Positions 33,417 to 41,887 of a stretch of DNA of 64,000 bases are shown one piece after another. The stretch is from assembly GCF_001514235.1 (NCBI RefSeq), contig NZ_KQ948942.1:1-64000 (forward strand). Reading direction: 5' to 3'. The stretch comes from Streptomyces caeruleatus. GTDB taxonomy: Bacteria > Actinomycetota > Actinomycetes > Streptomycetales > Streptomycetaceae. The position numbers were made by a program, and so were the translations under genes. The first letter of the stretch is position 1. Every line of letters starts with the position of its first letter. The notes beneath the pieces were generated by a model. It had not been told where the DNA came from. It ran no database searches and saw nothing but the letters and a program-made list of their open reading frames with translations.

Positions 33417-34267
33417 GGTGGACACCGCCGGAGGATGAGGAGGAGGTTCCAGGTGGCGAACTCGCGCAGTCCCGGCGCCTTCACGACGCCCTCCGCGAGA
33501 AACGGCCAGTAGCGGGAGCGCGCCGAGACGACCTCCACGTCGTCCCGCGCACGCACCTGCCGCAGGGTGGCGCCGATGTGCACGGCGAACAGGTTCTCGC
33601 CGAGGGTGTGCTTGGCGGCCCGCCCGGTACGCCGCTGATAGCGGGCCCGAGCCCGCTCGGCACCGAGGTAGTGCCAGGGCGCCCACTCGTGCCCGCCCCA
33701 AGGGGACAGCCAGTTGGTGAACGACACGTAGACCAGCCCACCGGGCCGCGTGACCCGCGCCAGCTCACTCAGGAACGTCTGCGGATCCGCCACGTGCTCC
33801 AGCACGTTCGAGGAGAACGTGACGTCCGCGACCCCGTCCCGCAGCGGCAACAGATACCCGTCGGCGACCACGGCCCCACCGGGCGGCTTCACCCCGAGTT
33901 CGCTCAAGTCAGGCTCGAAGAGATAGGCCTGCGCCCCCCGCCGCCGAAACTCCTCGGTGAAGTACCCACTCCCCCCACCGACGTCCACGACAGTCCGCCC
34001 ATCGACGGCCCCGCAGTAGGCCTCGACCTGATCGACGGAGTCCCGGGCAAGCAGCGAGTAGCAGGTTTCGGGATCGTCCTGCTCATGGAGGAAGGCCCGG
34101 AAGAGGGCAAAGGAGCGCTGGAGAGAGGGATCCTTGAAACGCCGTTGAGGTGACGCCGTTAAGGGGCGCGGGGCTGTGACATTTGCGGCTCCGCCGCGTG
34201 GGCGCGACCAGCCACGACGAACCGGCACTCGCGAGACAACCGAACCCCCCCACCGCTTAGGCGCCAC
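33413..34267 (-). CDS. Class I SAM-dependent methyltransferase with repeat-derived N-terminus
   Basis: Methyltransferase of about 284 residues. Motif I is TVVDVGGGSGYFTEEF; then AYLFEPDLSELG, the VTFSSNVLEHVADPQTFLSE segment and GGLVYVSFTNWLSPWGGHEW follow. The conserved body starts only at about RRFKDPSLQRSFALFRAF. The preceding roughly 45 codons have no ATG or GTG near the expected start, and run through an interspersed repeat. Usable starts are GTG 34267 (after GGAGG, overlapping the end of the glycosyltransferase gene) or GTG 34228 inside the repeat. I choose 34267. It probably methylates a glycan sugar. The stop overlaps the AftD-like start. Confidence 0.83.
   Translation of the reverse strand: MAPKRWGGSVVSRVPVRRGWSRPRGGAANVTAPRPLTASPQRRFKDPSLQRSFALFRAFLHEQDDPETCYSLLARDSVDQVEAYCGAVDGRTVVDVGGGSGYFTEEFRRRGAQAYLFEPDLSELGVKPPGGAVVADGYLLPLRDGVADVTFSSNVLEHVADPQTFLSELARVTRPGGLVYVSFTNWLSPWGGHEWAPWHYLGAERARARYQRRTGRAAKHTLGENLFAVHIGATLRQVRARDDVEVVSARSRYWPFLAEGVVKAPGLREFATWNLLLILRRCPP
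34161..34228 (+). repeat. Interspersed repeat, copy B (5' end of methyltransferase gene)
   Basis: Plus-strand sequence beginning AAGGGGCGCGGGGCTG and including CGCCGCGTGGGCGCGACCAG, nearly identical to the copy inside the MatC-like gene. It lies between the body of the methyltransferase and the end of the glycosyltransferase gene, both on the minus strand, and is probably translated as part of the methyltransferase N-terminus. Confidence 0.85.
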
Positions 34268-35408
34268 GATGGACCGCCTCCGAGGCAACCGCCAGAAACT
34301 GCCGCACAGTCCGATCCCACCGATACCCCGCGGCCCGATCCCGCGCAGCCTTGCCCATCAACTCCCGCCGATGCCCCGACAACGCGAGCGTGCACCACGC
34401 AGCCGCGAACGAGGACTCACCCGCGGCCAGCACCCCGGTCTCCCCGTCCACAACCGAATCCCGAAGCCCAGGCACATCAAAGGCAACGGTCGGCGTCTCC
34501 CGCGCCGCGGCCTCGGTGACGACCAGCCCCCACCCCTCCACGGCCGAGGGATGAAGCAACAACCACGCCGCACACAGCAGCCGATGCTTCTCCGCCTCCG
34601 GCACATGACCGACGAACTCGACACCGGGCCCGGCAAGCCGCTCAAGAGACGCCCGCTCAGGCCCGTCCCCGACGATCACGAGCCGCCCCCCGGTCACGGG
34701 CCGCACCCGCTCCCAGAGCCGCAGCAGCAGATCGATCCGCTTGTACTCGACCAGCCGCCCGACAGCCACGAACAAGGGCTCGGAAGACCGGTCACCGAGC
34801 GGCCCGGGCTCCTCGACCCCGTTGTGCACCACACGGATCCGCTCCCGCTCGACCCCGATCCCGCGCAGCGCCTGCGCGGTGGACGGGGAAACGGCAACCA
34901 TCAGACCCCGCTGCCGAGCGCCCGTCAGCGCCCACTGCTCCAGTCTTCGCCCCAGCCGGGCAGCCGGGGCCATGACCCCACCGAACCGCATCGGCCACAG
35001 ATCCGTGTGCACATGGTTCACCAGGCACAACGTCGGCCCGCGATGCCACAGCGGCGCGAAGTACGGCATCCCGTTGCAGACCTCGACCAGCAGATCGCAG
35101 TCCCCGACCTGACGGGCGAAGGCCGATCTGGCGCGCAGGTAGTGGCCGTACGAGCCGCCGGCCGACACGACCCGGTAGTCGCGGTAGGCCGCCGGACCCC
35201 CGCACAGCAGGGTGACCTGGTGGCCGAGTCTCGTGAGGCCGTCGGCGAGCCGGTCGACCAGCAGCTCGGAGCCGCCGGCGGACCGGTTGCCCAGGTCTCG
35301 ATGGGCGAGAAAAACGATTCGGCGCGGATGTGGGGGAAGCGCCGAGGAAGGTTGCTGCGACGCCCAGGGGAGGGCGGCGCGCAGAGGGGAGGGCACGTGC
35401 TGGGGCAT
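34257..35408 (-). CDS. GT4-family glycosyltransferase
   Basis: GT-B fold glycosyltransferase of 383 residues, first gene of the nine-gene operon. The N-terminal domain starts RRIVFLAHRDLGNRSAGGSE with the Gly-rich donor loop. The C-terminal domain has LFVAVGRLVEYKRIDLLLRL, the VGDGPE motif and the retaining-enzyme EX7E signature in HPSAVEGWGLVVTEAAARE. GT4 enzymes transfer sugars such as mannose or glucose from nucleotide donors to glycans or lipids in the cytoplasm. Start is an ATG with GGAG eight bases upstream; about 25 N-terminal residues lack conservation, so a later start is possible. Confidence 0.9.
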   Translation of the reverse strand: MPQHVPSPLRAALPWASQQPSSALPPHPRRIVFLAHRDLGNRSAGGSELLVDRLADGLTRLGHQVTLLCGGPAAYRDYRVVSAGGSYGHYLRARSAFARQVGDCDLLVEVCNGMPYFAPLWHRGPTLCLVNHVHTDLWPMRFGGVMAPAARLGRRLEQWALTGARQRGLMVAVSPSTAQALRGIGVERERIRVVHNGVEEPGPLGDRSSEPLFVAVGRLVEYKRIDLLLRLWERVRPVTGGRLVIVGDGPERASLERLAGPGVEFVGHVPEAEKHRLLCAAWLLLHPSAVEGWGLVVTEAAARETPTVAFDVPGLRDSVVDGETGVLAAGESSFAAAWCTLALSGHRRELMGKAARDRAAGYRWDRTVRQFLAVASEAVHRGA

Positions 35409-35627
35409 CAGCGCTCCAACTCGTCTCAGGGTGCGGAACTCAGCGTGGGGGTGGGGAGGGTTTGGGTTCCCGTGGGGGGATTTGGAAGGTACTGGACTGC
35501 TTACGGTCGTTGTGCGTGGGGTGTGGACAGGCTGTGTCCGGGTGGGGGTGGACAGTTTTCGCCCAGCAGTTCGCCACGGCTACTCACCGACGTGACAATT
35601 TCCGGCTTTGTTAGAGCTGACGTCACG
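35409..35627. promoter_or_regulatory. Promoter region of the glycan operon
   Basis: Gap of 219 bases upstream of the glycosyltransferase gene, which should hold the promoter of the whole 23850-35408 run. It contains G-rich tracts around 35440-35490. Near the DUF3068 stop there is a short palindrome TGACGTCA within GCTGACGTCACGTCATATCG (about 35617-35636), a possible binding site. No confident -10/-35 was identified. Confidence 0.4.
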
Positions 35628-36614
35628 TCATATCGTGAGCGTGGGCTGGGGCATCTCGACTGTACCGGCGGATTCAGGCCGCTTACGCCCGCGTACCACC
35701 AAAACGGCACCCACCGCCGCAAGCACGAATCCCGCCCCGGCAGCCCCGACCGGCAGCGTCTCCCCCACCATGCGCAGCTGACCGCTGTCCCGCTTCGCCT
35801 GCCGTACGGCCTCCTTCTGCGTGGCCGTGGTGAACCCGATCTGCTCGCTGTCCAGCAGCACCGCCGCGTCCTTGTCGCCGCCGGGCGCCCGCAGGGTGCG
35901 GCGCGGGCCGGTCTGCGCGTACACGACCCGGCCGGTGGCCTGATCCACGACGAGCTTGAACCCGTGGTTGGAGTACCACTCCTCGGCCAGCACCTGCGGC
36001 CGGTCCGGCTCGTCGACGAGGCTGCCGGGGACGAGCCGGGTGCCGACCTTGCGGGGCGCGACCGTGCCGGTGAACCGGTAGCCCGTGTACCCCTGGACCT
36101 TCTCCGTACCGTCGTAGCGCATCGTGATCGTGGTGCCGCCGGTGTTGTCCCACCACTGGTAGGAGCGCTTCTGCACGTCGAACGGGAACTTCAGATAGGC
36201 CTCGCCCTCGATGTACGGCGACTCCTCGCAGCAGTGCACCGGCCTGGTCGTCTTCCGGTCCATCACCCAGCGGTGCGGGGTGAAGTCCAGCGCGTCGTGC
36301 GGGTCGGCGGCCGGCAGCGACTTGTCCGTGTCGACGGTGGTGATCACGTCCCAGACGGCGTTGCCGCTGCGCTCGCTTTCCGCCACATTGCCGCGCACCC
36401 GCTGGGTGACGGTGATTTTCTGGTCCGGCACGGTCTCGATCCTGTCCGTGTCGAAGACGCTGCCGGTGCCCTCGTACACGGCGGTGGTGTCGATGTCGAT
36501 CGGGTTCACGGCGGCACGCGGGGTCACGTACCAGGCGAGCATCGGCGCCAGTACCAGCAGAAACGTGCCGAGGCCCAGCAGGATCAAGGAGAGAGGTGAG
36601 GCTGTACGGCGCAT
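35628..36614 (-). CDS. DUF3068 domain membrane-anchored protein
   Basis: Protein of 328 residues, close to the normal DUF3068 length. It has an N-terminal hydrophobic helix (LILLGLGTFLLVLAPMLAWY), a large extracytoplasmic domain of about 260 residues including DFTPHRWVMDRKT and YLKFPFDVQKRSYQWWD, and a C-terminal helix followed by a short basic tail. Two adjacent cysteines occur in PVHCCEESPY. The family is restricted to actinobacteria and is sometimes called porin-PorA-like, but its function is not known. Start is the ATG at 36614 with AGGAG eight bases upstream. It is divergent from the DUF2613/PucR genes. Confidence 0.9.
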   Translation of the reverse strand: MRRTASPLSLILLGLGTFLLVLAPMLAWYVTPRAAVNPIDIDTTAVYEGTGSVFDTDRIETVPDQKITVTQRVRGNVAESERSGNAVWDVITTVDTDKSLPAADPHDALDFTPHRWVMDRKTTRPVHCCEESPYIEGEAYLKFPFDVQKRSYQWWDNTGGTTITMRYDGTEKVQGYTGYRFTGTVAPRKVGTRLVPGSLVDEPDRPQVLAEEWYSNHGFKLVVDQATGRVVYAQTGPRRTLRAPGGDKDAAVLLDSEQIGFTTATQKEAVRQAKRDSGQLRMVGETLPVGAAGAGFVLAAVGAVLVVRGRKRPESAGTVEMPQPTLTI

Positions 36615-36683
36615 CCGGCACTCCTGGGGATTGACACACGGTCGTTGCCTGGCCGTTCTTGGGCCGGGAACCGTAGGCGCCCC

Positions 36684-36698
36684 TTGACGGAGTGTCAA
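36684..36698. promoter_or_regulatory. Inverted repeat in the DUF3068/DUF2613 divergent spacer
   Basis: TTGAC-N5-GTCAA, followed eight bases later by another TTGACGG. It lies 70 bases upstream of the DUF3068 start and 115 bases before the DUF2613 start. It could be a regulator site or overlapping TTGAC-type -35 elements of the divergent promoters. Confidence 0.4.
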
Positions 36699-36812
36699 TG
36701 TCTTGACGGCCCGACCCGGCTTGTCGAGACTGAACCCGACAGGCAGGGGCCGGAACAGGCTGATACCACCGGGGTGGGGACGACCTCCGGATGCAGAGAG
36801 GCTGACCCTGCG

Positions 36813-36965
36813 ATGTCCAGACTGCTCGCCGCCGCGCTGACCGTCGCGCTCGCCGCCGTACTCGCGGTGGGCGCCGCGCTCGGCGTCGTCGCGCTGCTGG
36901 AAGCGACGCCCGACCAGCCCAACACACCATTGATCACCTACGAGCAAGCGGGCCAGGGGAGTTGA
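36813..36965 (+). CDS. DUF2613-like small membrane protein
   Basis: Protein of 50 residues: one N-terminal hydrophobic helix (LLAAALTVALAAVLAVGAAL) followed by the short conserved tail ATPDQPNTPLITYEQ. This matches the DUF2613 pattern of tiny actinobacterial membrane proteins with unknown function. The ATG has GAGAGG about 11 bases upstream. Its stop is two bases before the start of the PucR regulator gene, so the two are co-transcribed. Confidence 0.75.
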   Translation: MSRLLAAALTVALAAVLAVGAALGVVALLEATPDQPNTPLITYEQAGQGS

Positions 36966-36967
36966 CC

Positions 36968-38221
36968 GTGGCCGCGACCCCCGCCACCCCCGAGACGGCC
37001 TCGCCCCCGGTCACCCGCTCGGCCTGGCGGGACGTACCCCGCTTCCAGGTCCGCCGTTTCGCGGAGCTGGCGATGGCGGACGCCCCGGCCCTCGCCGAGG
37101 AGATCCTGCGCGAGATCCGCCGCGAGTACCCGCATCTGCCGCTGGTCCTCGACGAGTCGGGCGAACCGATGGCCCTGGTCGGCATCCGCCGCGCGATCGA
37201 GGTGTTCGTCCAGCACCTGGAGACCTCGGAGGGCCGCCCGACCGTCCCGCCCGGCGTCTTCCAGGACTTCGGCCGCGGCGAGGGCCTGGGCGGCCGCTCC
37301 CTGGACTCCCTCCAGGCCATCTACCGGATGGGCGTACGGCTGGCCTGGCGCCGTTTCGCCGAGATCGGGCAGCGCGTCGACATACCGCCGCCCGCGATGT
37401 ACGAGCTGGTGGACGCGGGCTACGAATACCTGGACGGCCTCGTCGACCAGTCCGTGCGCGGCTACGCCGAGGCGGCCGCCCGCCAGGCCGGCGAACGCTT
37501 ACGCCTCCAACGCCGCCTGATGGAACTGCTGTTGGCGGAACACCATCGAGGCGATCCGGCGGACGCCCTGACCGAGCGGGCGGCCCGCATCGGCTGGCCA
37601 CTGCCCGAGAAGGTCGCCGTAGGGGTCCTTCTGCGCCCGGCGCGCGAGGCGATGGCACCGGCCGTGGGACAGGGAGTGCTGCTCGACATGGAGTACGAGC
37701 AACCGCGCATGGTCGTCCCCGAACCCGACGCCGGCGGGCGCCCCGAACTCCTCCACCGGGCCCTGGCCGGCTGGTCCGGCGCCATCGGCCCGCCCGTCCC
37801 GCTGGCCGACGCCGCGAAGTCCCTGCGCTGGGCCGAGGCGGCCGTACGCCTCATGGAACGGCGCCTGCTCCCGGCCGGGGACGTCCTGTACTGCACCGAG
37901 CACACCGAGGCGCTGGTGCTGCTCCAGCCCGAGGAACTGATCGACGACCTCGCGGTGCGCTGCCTGGCGCCCCTGCGGCACTGCGGTCCCACACACGGGC
38001 GACGCCTCGCGGAGACGTTACTGGCGTGGCTGGAGACCAGGGGCGGGGCGCCCGAGGTGGCGGCCCGCCTGGGGGTTCATCCCCAGACGGTCCGCTATCG
38101 GCTACGGCAGATCCGGGAGCTGTGGGGCGACGAGATGGACGACCCGGACCGGCGGTTCGAGCTGGAACTGGTGTTGCGGGCACAGCGGTTGAGGGGGGCC
38201 CTCGGCGAGAGCCCCCGCTAG
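36968..38221 (+). CDS. PucR-family transcriptional regulator
   Basis: About 417 residues. The central region resembles the GGDEF-like/RsbRD-like helical domain found in actinobacterial PucR proteins. The C-terminus has the diagnostic HTH_30 helix-turn-helix GAPEVAARLGVHPQTVRYRL followed by LELVLRAQRLRG. PucR family members bind DNA and usually act as activators, but here the target is unknown. GTG at 36968 is preceded by GGGGAG with six bases spacing, better than the TTG at 36962. It follows the DUF2613 gene directly and is divergent from DUF3068, an association worth noting because both could respond to envelope signals. Confidence 0.88.
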   Translation: MAATPATPETASPPVTRSAWRDVPRFQVRRFAELAMADAPALAEEILREIRREYPHLPLVLDESGEPMALVGIRRAIEVFVQHLETSEGRPTVPPGVFQDFGRGEGLGGRSLDSLQAIYRMGVRLAWRRFAEIGQRVDIPPPAMYELVDAGYEYLDGLVDQSVRGYAEAAARQAGERLRLQRRLMELLLAEHHRGDPADALTERAARIGWPLPEKVAVGVLLRPAREAMAPAVGQGVLLDMEYEQPRMVVPEPDAGGRPELLHRALAGWSGAIGPPVPLADAAKSLRWAEAAVRLMERRLLPAGDVLYCTEHTEALVLLQPEELIDDLAVRCLAPLRHCGPTHGRRLAETLLAWLETRGGAPEVAARLGVHPQTVRYRLRQIRELWGDEMDDPDRRFELELVLRAQRLRGALGESPR

Positions 38222-38267
38222 CCCCCCGCCAGCCGCCGTGGCCCGCGGTGCTGTGCCTCTGTCCGGC

Positions 38268-39122
38268 TCAGAGCCCGTAACGGCTCTTCAGATGACGCCA
38301 GAAGTCCCGGAACATCCACTTGTCGAACTCGGTGATCTGCGCGGCGGATCCGGCCTTCATCAGGAAGCAGCACTGCCCGGTCGGGGACCAGTCGTAGAAG
38401 TCGTCGAGCCCGAAGGTGTGGCCGACTTCATGCAGATAGATGTGGATGTTCTCCTGGCCCAGGGCCGAGGTGAAGTACTCCTGCCCGACCCGCTGCCCCC
38501 AGTCGCCGCCGGCCCCGCCCTGGAACCCCTTCGTCAGCCAGAGCGACTGGTCGTAGTGGCGCGCGGCACCGCCCGGGCACTTGGAGTAGTCGCCGTCCTG
38601 GTGGAAGAACCGGCCGCACTCGGGCGCGCACTGCGGGGCGCCCTCGCCGTCCAGCCGGCCGGCGTAGATGTCGACGGAGTTGTCGCTCCACTGGAGGGTG
38701 GACCGGTTCTTGACGGCCCAGCCGACGACGTTCACGGGAACGCTGGTGTACGGCCAGGCGTTGTGCCCGGCGCCGTTGCTCTCGACCATCGCGGCCATCC
38801 ACTTGCCGAACTGCTTCTTCAGCGCGGCGTGGACCTGGTCGCGCAGGGCGACGCTCACCGGGGCGTCCGACTCCCAGCGGACGCAGTAGTTGACGCTGCC
38901 CCGGTTGGCCATGATCTGGTCCCAGCCGTAGTTCCGGAAACCGTAGAGGTCGGGGTAGGTCGACTCGACGTGGTTCCAGACCTCGCCCAGGGGCTGGACG
39001 AGGTTGGCCGGCGGGGACCACTGGTCGGCGGCCTGGGCGGGGGCCGCGGTGACGGCGGGCGCGGCGATCAACGCGAAGATCGCGGCGATGACGGCACCGA
39101 GCCGTGCGAGACGGGTGCGCAT
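38268..39122 (-). CDS. Secreted metzincin-like zinc metalloprotease
   Basis: Exported protein of 284 residues with a clear Sec signal peptide (MRTRLARLGAVIAAIFALIA, cleavage near AQA-AD at residue 32). The zinc site is LHEVGHTFGLDD with His231, Glu232, His235 and Asp241 (HExxHxxGxxD, as in snapalysin-type small metzincins), and six or more cysteines may form disulfides. It has a C-terminal Met-containing turn (CCFLMKAGSAAQ) that fits the metzincin Met-turn. It lies alone, with AAGGGA eight bases before the ATG. The target substrate is unknown. Confidence 0.85.
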   Translation of the reverse strand: MRTRLARLGAVIAAIFALIAAPAVTAAPAQAADQWSPPANLVQPLGEVWNHVESTYPDLYGFRNYGWDQIMANRGSVNYCVRWESDAPVSVALRDQVHAALKKQFGKWMAAMVESNGAGHNAWPYTSVPVNVVGWAVKNRSTLQWSDNSVDIYAGRLDGEGAPQCAPECGRFFHQDGDYSKCPGGAARHYDQSLWLTKGFQGGAGGDWGQRVGQEYFTSALGQENIHIYLHEVGHTFGLDDFYDWSPTGQCCFLMKAGSAAQITEFDKWMFRDFWRHLKSRYGL

Positions 39123-39205
39123 GGTGAACTCCCTTGGTGGGGGACGGGACTTCACCTGCCTGGTTGCCGCCGGGGCCGTGGAGGTTGCCGGCCATGGCAG
39201 GCGGG

Positions 39206-39787
39206 TCAGGCATTCTGCCGGGCGGGCCGGCCGGGCTCGGGGCGGGCGGACCGTGAGCGGGCGGTCCCGGCGCGCAGGCGGCGGCCGCGGCGGGTCAGGC
39301 CCCAGGGCTTGAGCACCGAGATCACCGTCATGAACACATACGCGGACAACGACACGATCGGCCCCATCATGAGCCCGGTGGCATCCGGCAGCGGCCCACC
39401 CGCGGCGACAGCGGACACGGTGGACCCCAGTCCGGGCCGCAGCGCGAACGCCGTCGCCGTCGTCGTGGCGAGGGTCAGCCAGAACTTGACGTACACCCAC
39501 CGGTGCCGCGCCAGCCCCCACTGCGTCCCCAGGGCCAGCACCAGCCCACTGACCAACGTGACGAACGCCACCGGCAGCAACAGCCAGTCGGCGAACAGCT
39601 TCATCGCCCGCACGGACGCCTCCACGGTCACCGCCGACCCGGTGGCCGCCGCGGTGACCGCGAGCGCCAGCAACCCGAGCGTGAGCCCGAGCCATCCGGC
39701 GGAGGCGACGACATGCACGACGAGAACGGCCCGGCGGACGGGGCGGCTCAGTTTCCTGGCGGACGGGGGAGAGCTTGTGGAAGACAT
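39206..39787 (-). CDS. DUF2269-like integral membrane protein
   Basis: Membrane protein of 193 residues with four to five predicted helices; the first contains VVHVVASAGWLGLTLGLLAL with the His typical of DUF2269, and another contains WVYVKFWLTLATTTATAF. The C-terminal tail is strongly basic (RRGRRLRAGTARSRSARPE). Function unknown. It stands between the metalloprotease gene and the IclR gene with no evident operon partner. Confidence 0.82.
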   Translation of the reverse strand: MSSTSSPPSARKLSRPVRRAVLVVHVVASAGWLGLTLGLLALAVTAAATGSAVTVEASVRAMKLFADWLLLPVAFVTLVSGLVLALGTQWGLARHRWVYVKFWLTLATTTATAFALRPGLGSTVSAVAAGGPLPDATGLMMGPIVSLSAYVFMTVISVLKPWGLTRRGRRLRAGTARSRSARPEPGRPARQNA

Positions 39788-40104
39788 GGACTACACGGTG
39801 CCGGGGGCGGGCGGTGGGCACGTCTTACCGGGGGAGTAAGCCGGTGTACTGGCGTGGGCGTATGCGGCGGCATCGAAGCTGCTCCGCCCGAGCTTCCCTG
39901 CCCATCCCCCGAGCCCGCGCCGTCACGAACAGAAGAGAACCCGATGCGGAAACCGTCGCGCGGAGTAGCTGCCGGCGCGGCTTTCGAGCTGGTCGGCGCA
40001 AGGCCATTGCCGGGGGAAAAGGAGATTGAGTAGCCTGTGTTCGTTATTCCGATCGGCTGTTGAAATTTCGAACGCAGCCTGACACCCAAGGGAGGGTGCC
40101 GGAC
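39788..40104. other. Intergenic region with IclR promoter
   Basis: About 317 bases between divergent DUF2269 and IclR genes. Near the IclR start the sequence becomes locally AT-rich (GTTCGTTATTCCGATCGGC) and contains TTGAAATTTCGAAC at 40060-40073, with a central GAAATTTC palindrome, a plausible autoregulatory IclR site. The rest shows nothing recognisable; short open frames in it have no good ribosome binding site. Confidence 0.45.
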
Positions 40105-40878
40105 GTGGGACGCCTCGTACCAGCCGTGACCCGGGCTCTCGACATTCTCGAGCTCTTCCTCGACGGGGACGGGACACTGTCCGCCCCCGACATCGTGCGC
40201 AAGCTGCAGCTGCCGCGCACCACCGTGCACGAGCTGGTCACCACGCTCGCAGCCCGGTCGTACATCGTCCAGGTCCCGGGTCAACCGGGACGGTACCGGC
40301 TGGGTGTGCGGCCGTACCAGCTCGGCAGCCGGTACGCCGAGCAGCTCGACCTCGCGGCCGAGGGGCAGCAGGTCGCGCGGTCCGTCGCGGAGACCTGTGA
40401 CGAGACGGTGCACGTGGCCATCCTCGAGGGCACCGACGTCATCTACATCGCCAAGGTGGACTCGACGCACGCGGTGCGCATGGTGTCCGCCGCCGGGCGG
40501 CGGCTGCCCGCCCACTGCACGTCCGTCGGCAAGATGCTGCTGGCCTCCCTCTCCGAGCCGGAGCTCTCCTCCCGCATCGCGGACGGCGCCGAGCTCATCG
40601 CCATGACCCCCAACAGCATCACCGACCCGGGCGCCCTGCGCGAGGCCCTCACCGGGATCCGGCAGCGGGGGATCGCGGTCGAGCGCCAGGAGTCCAACCC
40701 GGACGTGTCGTGTGTCGCCGCGCCCGTGCGGGACCGTACCGGGCAGGTCGTCGCCGCGCTCTCCATCTCCGTCCCGATGATCCGCTGGAGCGAGGACCGG
40801 CGCGCCGAGCTGGAGCAGCTCGCCGCCAAGGGGGCCGCCGAACTGTCGGAGCGGCTCGGACACCGGAGCGTGGCATGA
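40105..40878 (+). CDS. IclR-family transcriptional regulator
   Basis: Regulator of about 257 residues. The N-terminal winged helix-turn-helix (SAPDIVRKLQLPRTTVHELV) is followed by the IclR effector-binding domain with AAGRRLPAHCTSVGKMLLAS and the C-terminal Cys-containing VSCVAAPVRDRTGQVVAALS. IclR proteins of sugar-acid pathways bind ligands such as lactones or aldonates. Start is the GTG at 40105, nine bases after GGGAGG; upstream in-frame TTG 40060 and GTG 40096 are less well placed. It overlaps the SMP-30 gene by ATGA, so the regulator and lactonase form an operon. Confidence 0.9.
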   Translation: MGRLVPAVTRALDILELFLDGDGTLSAPDIVRKLQLPRTTVHELVTTLAARSYIVQVPGQPGRYRLGVRPYQLGSRYAEQLDLAAEGQQVARSVAETCDETVHVAILEGTDVIYIAKVDSTHAVRMVSAAGRRLPAHCTSVGKMLLASLSEPELSSRIADGAELIAMTPNSITDPGALREALTGIRQRGIAVERQESNPDVSCVAAPVRDRTGQVVAALSISVPMIRWSEDRRAELEQLAAKGAAELSERLGHRSVA

Positions 40879-41726
40879 CGACGACCGCGTACGAGGTGGC
40901 CGTGCGGGCCGAGGCGGAGCTCGGTGAGGGGCCGACCTGGGACCCGGCGAGCGGCCGGCTCATCTGGATCGACATCCTCACGTCCCGGATCCACACGTAC
41001 GACCCCGTCTCGGGCCGTCGCTCGGTCCGTACGACCCCGCAGCACATCGGCGCCGTCAAGCCGCGCGCCGGCGGCGGCCTGGTGCTGAACCTGCGGGACG
41101 GCGTCGGACTGCTCGACCCGGACGACACCTTTCGCTGGCTGCACCACGAGCCCGTCCCCGGCCGCCGCGCCAACGACGCCGCCGTCGCCCCGGACGGTTC
41201 CCTGTGGGCCGGCACCATGCGCTACGACGAGGCCCCGGGCGGCGGCACGCTGTCCCGGATCACCGGTGACGGCACGGTCGAGGTGATCCTCGACGACGTG
41301 ACGGTGAGCAACGGCACGGGCTGGAGCCCGGACGGCAGCCTCATGTACTACATCGACTCGCCCACCCGTCGCGTCGACGTCTTCGACTTCACGGACGGCC
41401 GGGCCGTGAACCGGCGCCCGCTCGTCGAGATCGAGGACGGCGCCGGGTTCCCCGACGGGCTCACCGTCGACGCCGAGGGCTGTGTCTGGGTGGCCCTGTG
41501 GGAGGGCGCGTCCGTACGCCGCTACACGCCGGCCGGTGAACTGGACCGCGTGGTCCCGCTTCCGGTGCCCCGGGTCACGGCGTGCGCCTTCGCCGGGCCC
41601 GACCTGACCGACCTGTACATCACGACGGCCCGCGTCGGCCTCGCGTCGCCGCCCGCGCTGGCGGGGTCGGTCTTCGTGGTCCCGGGCGCCGGCAAGGGCC
41701 TGCCGCAACCGGCCTTCAAGGGCTGA
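40875..41726 (+). CDS. SMP-30/gluconolactonase-family sugar lactonase
   Basis: Six-bladed propeller enzyme of 283 residues. Metal ligands are visible: Glu in AELGEGPTWDP, Asn in GRRANDAAVAPDG, and Asp in LMYYIDSPTRRVDVFD, along with the typical NGTGWSPDG and FPDGLTVDAEG. Family members hydrolyse sugar 1,4- or 1,5-lactones (gluconolactone, arabinolactone, fuconolactone) in oxidative sugar catabolism. The coupled IclR regulator suggests substrate induction. Arabinolactone would fit the arabinan operon about 4 kb away, but that link is only a guess. Confidence 0.9.
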   Translation: MTTTAYEVAVRAEAELGEGPTWDPASGRLIWIDILTSRIHTYDPVSGRRSVRTTPQHIGAVKPRAGGGLVLNLRDGVGLLDPDDTFRWLHHEPVPGRRANDAAVAPDGSLWAGTMRYDEAPGGGTLSRITGDGTVEVILDDVTVSNGTGWSPDGSLMYYIDSPTRRVDVFDFTDGRAVNRRPLVEIEDGAGFPDGLTVDAEGCVWVALWEGASVRRYTPAGELDRVVPLPVPRVTACAFAGPDLTDLYITTARVGLASPPALAGSVFVVPGAGKGLPQPAFKG

Positions 41727-41887
41727 CCCGCCCGACGCCCGGGGGCGCACACCGGACACTCGAACGCGCCCGGGCCTCGGCCCCTGACGGCCGCCCACAC
41801 CCCCGCTCGCCCTGCCGCGCGCCGTCGCAGCCGGGTGGGGGTGGTACAGCCGGCCCCGGGCTGCCGCAGCCGGACGGCTGATCCTCC

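Noticed and set aside
29355..33512. 1385-codon plus-strand frame opposite the AftD-like gene
   Set aside because: Arg/His/Gln-rich antisense product without any domain.
39943..40033. Possible 29-residue leader peptide before the IclR gene
   Set aside because: No proper ribosome site and no conserved features; chance frame.
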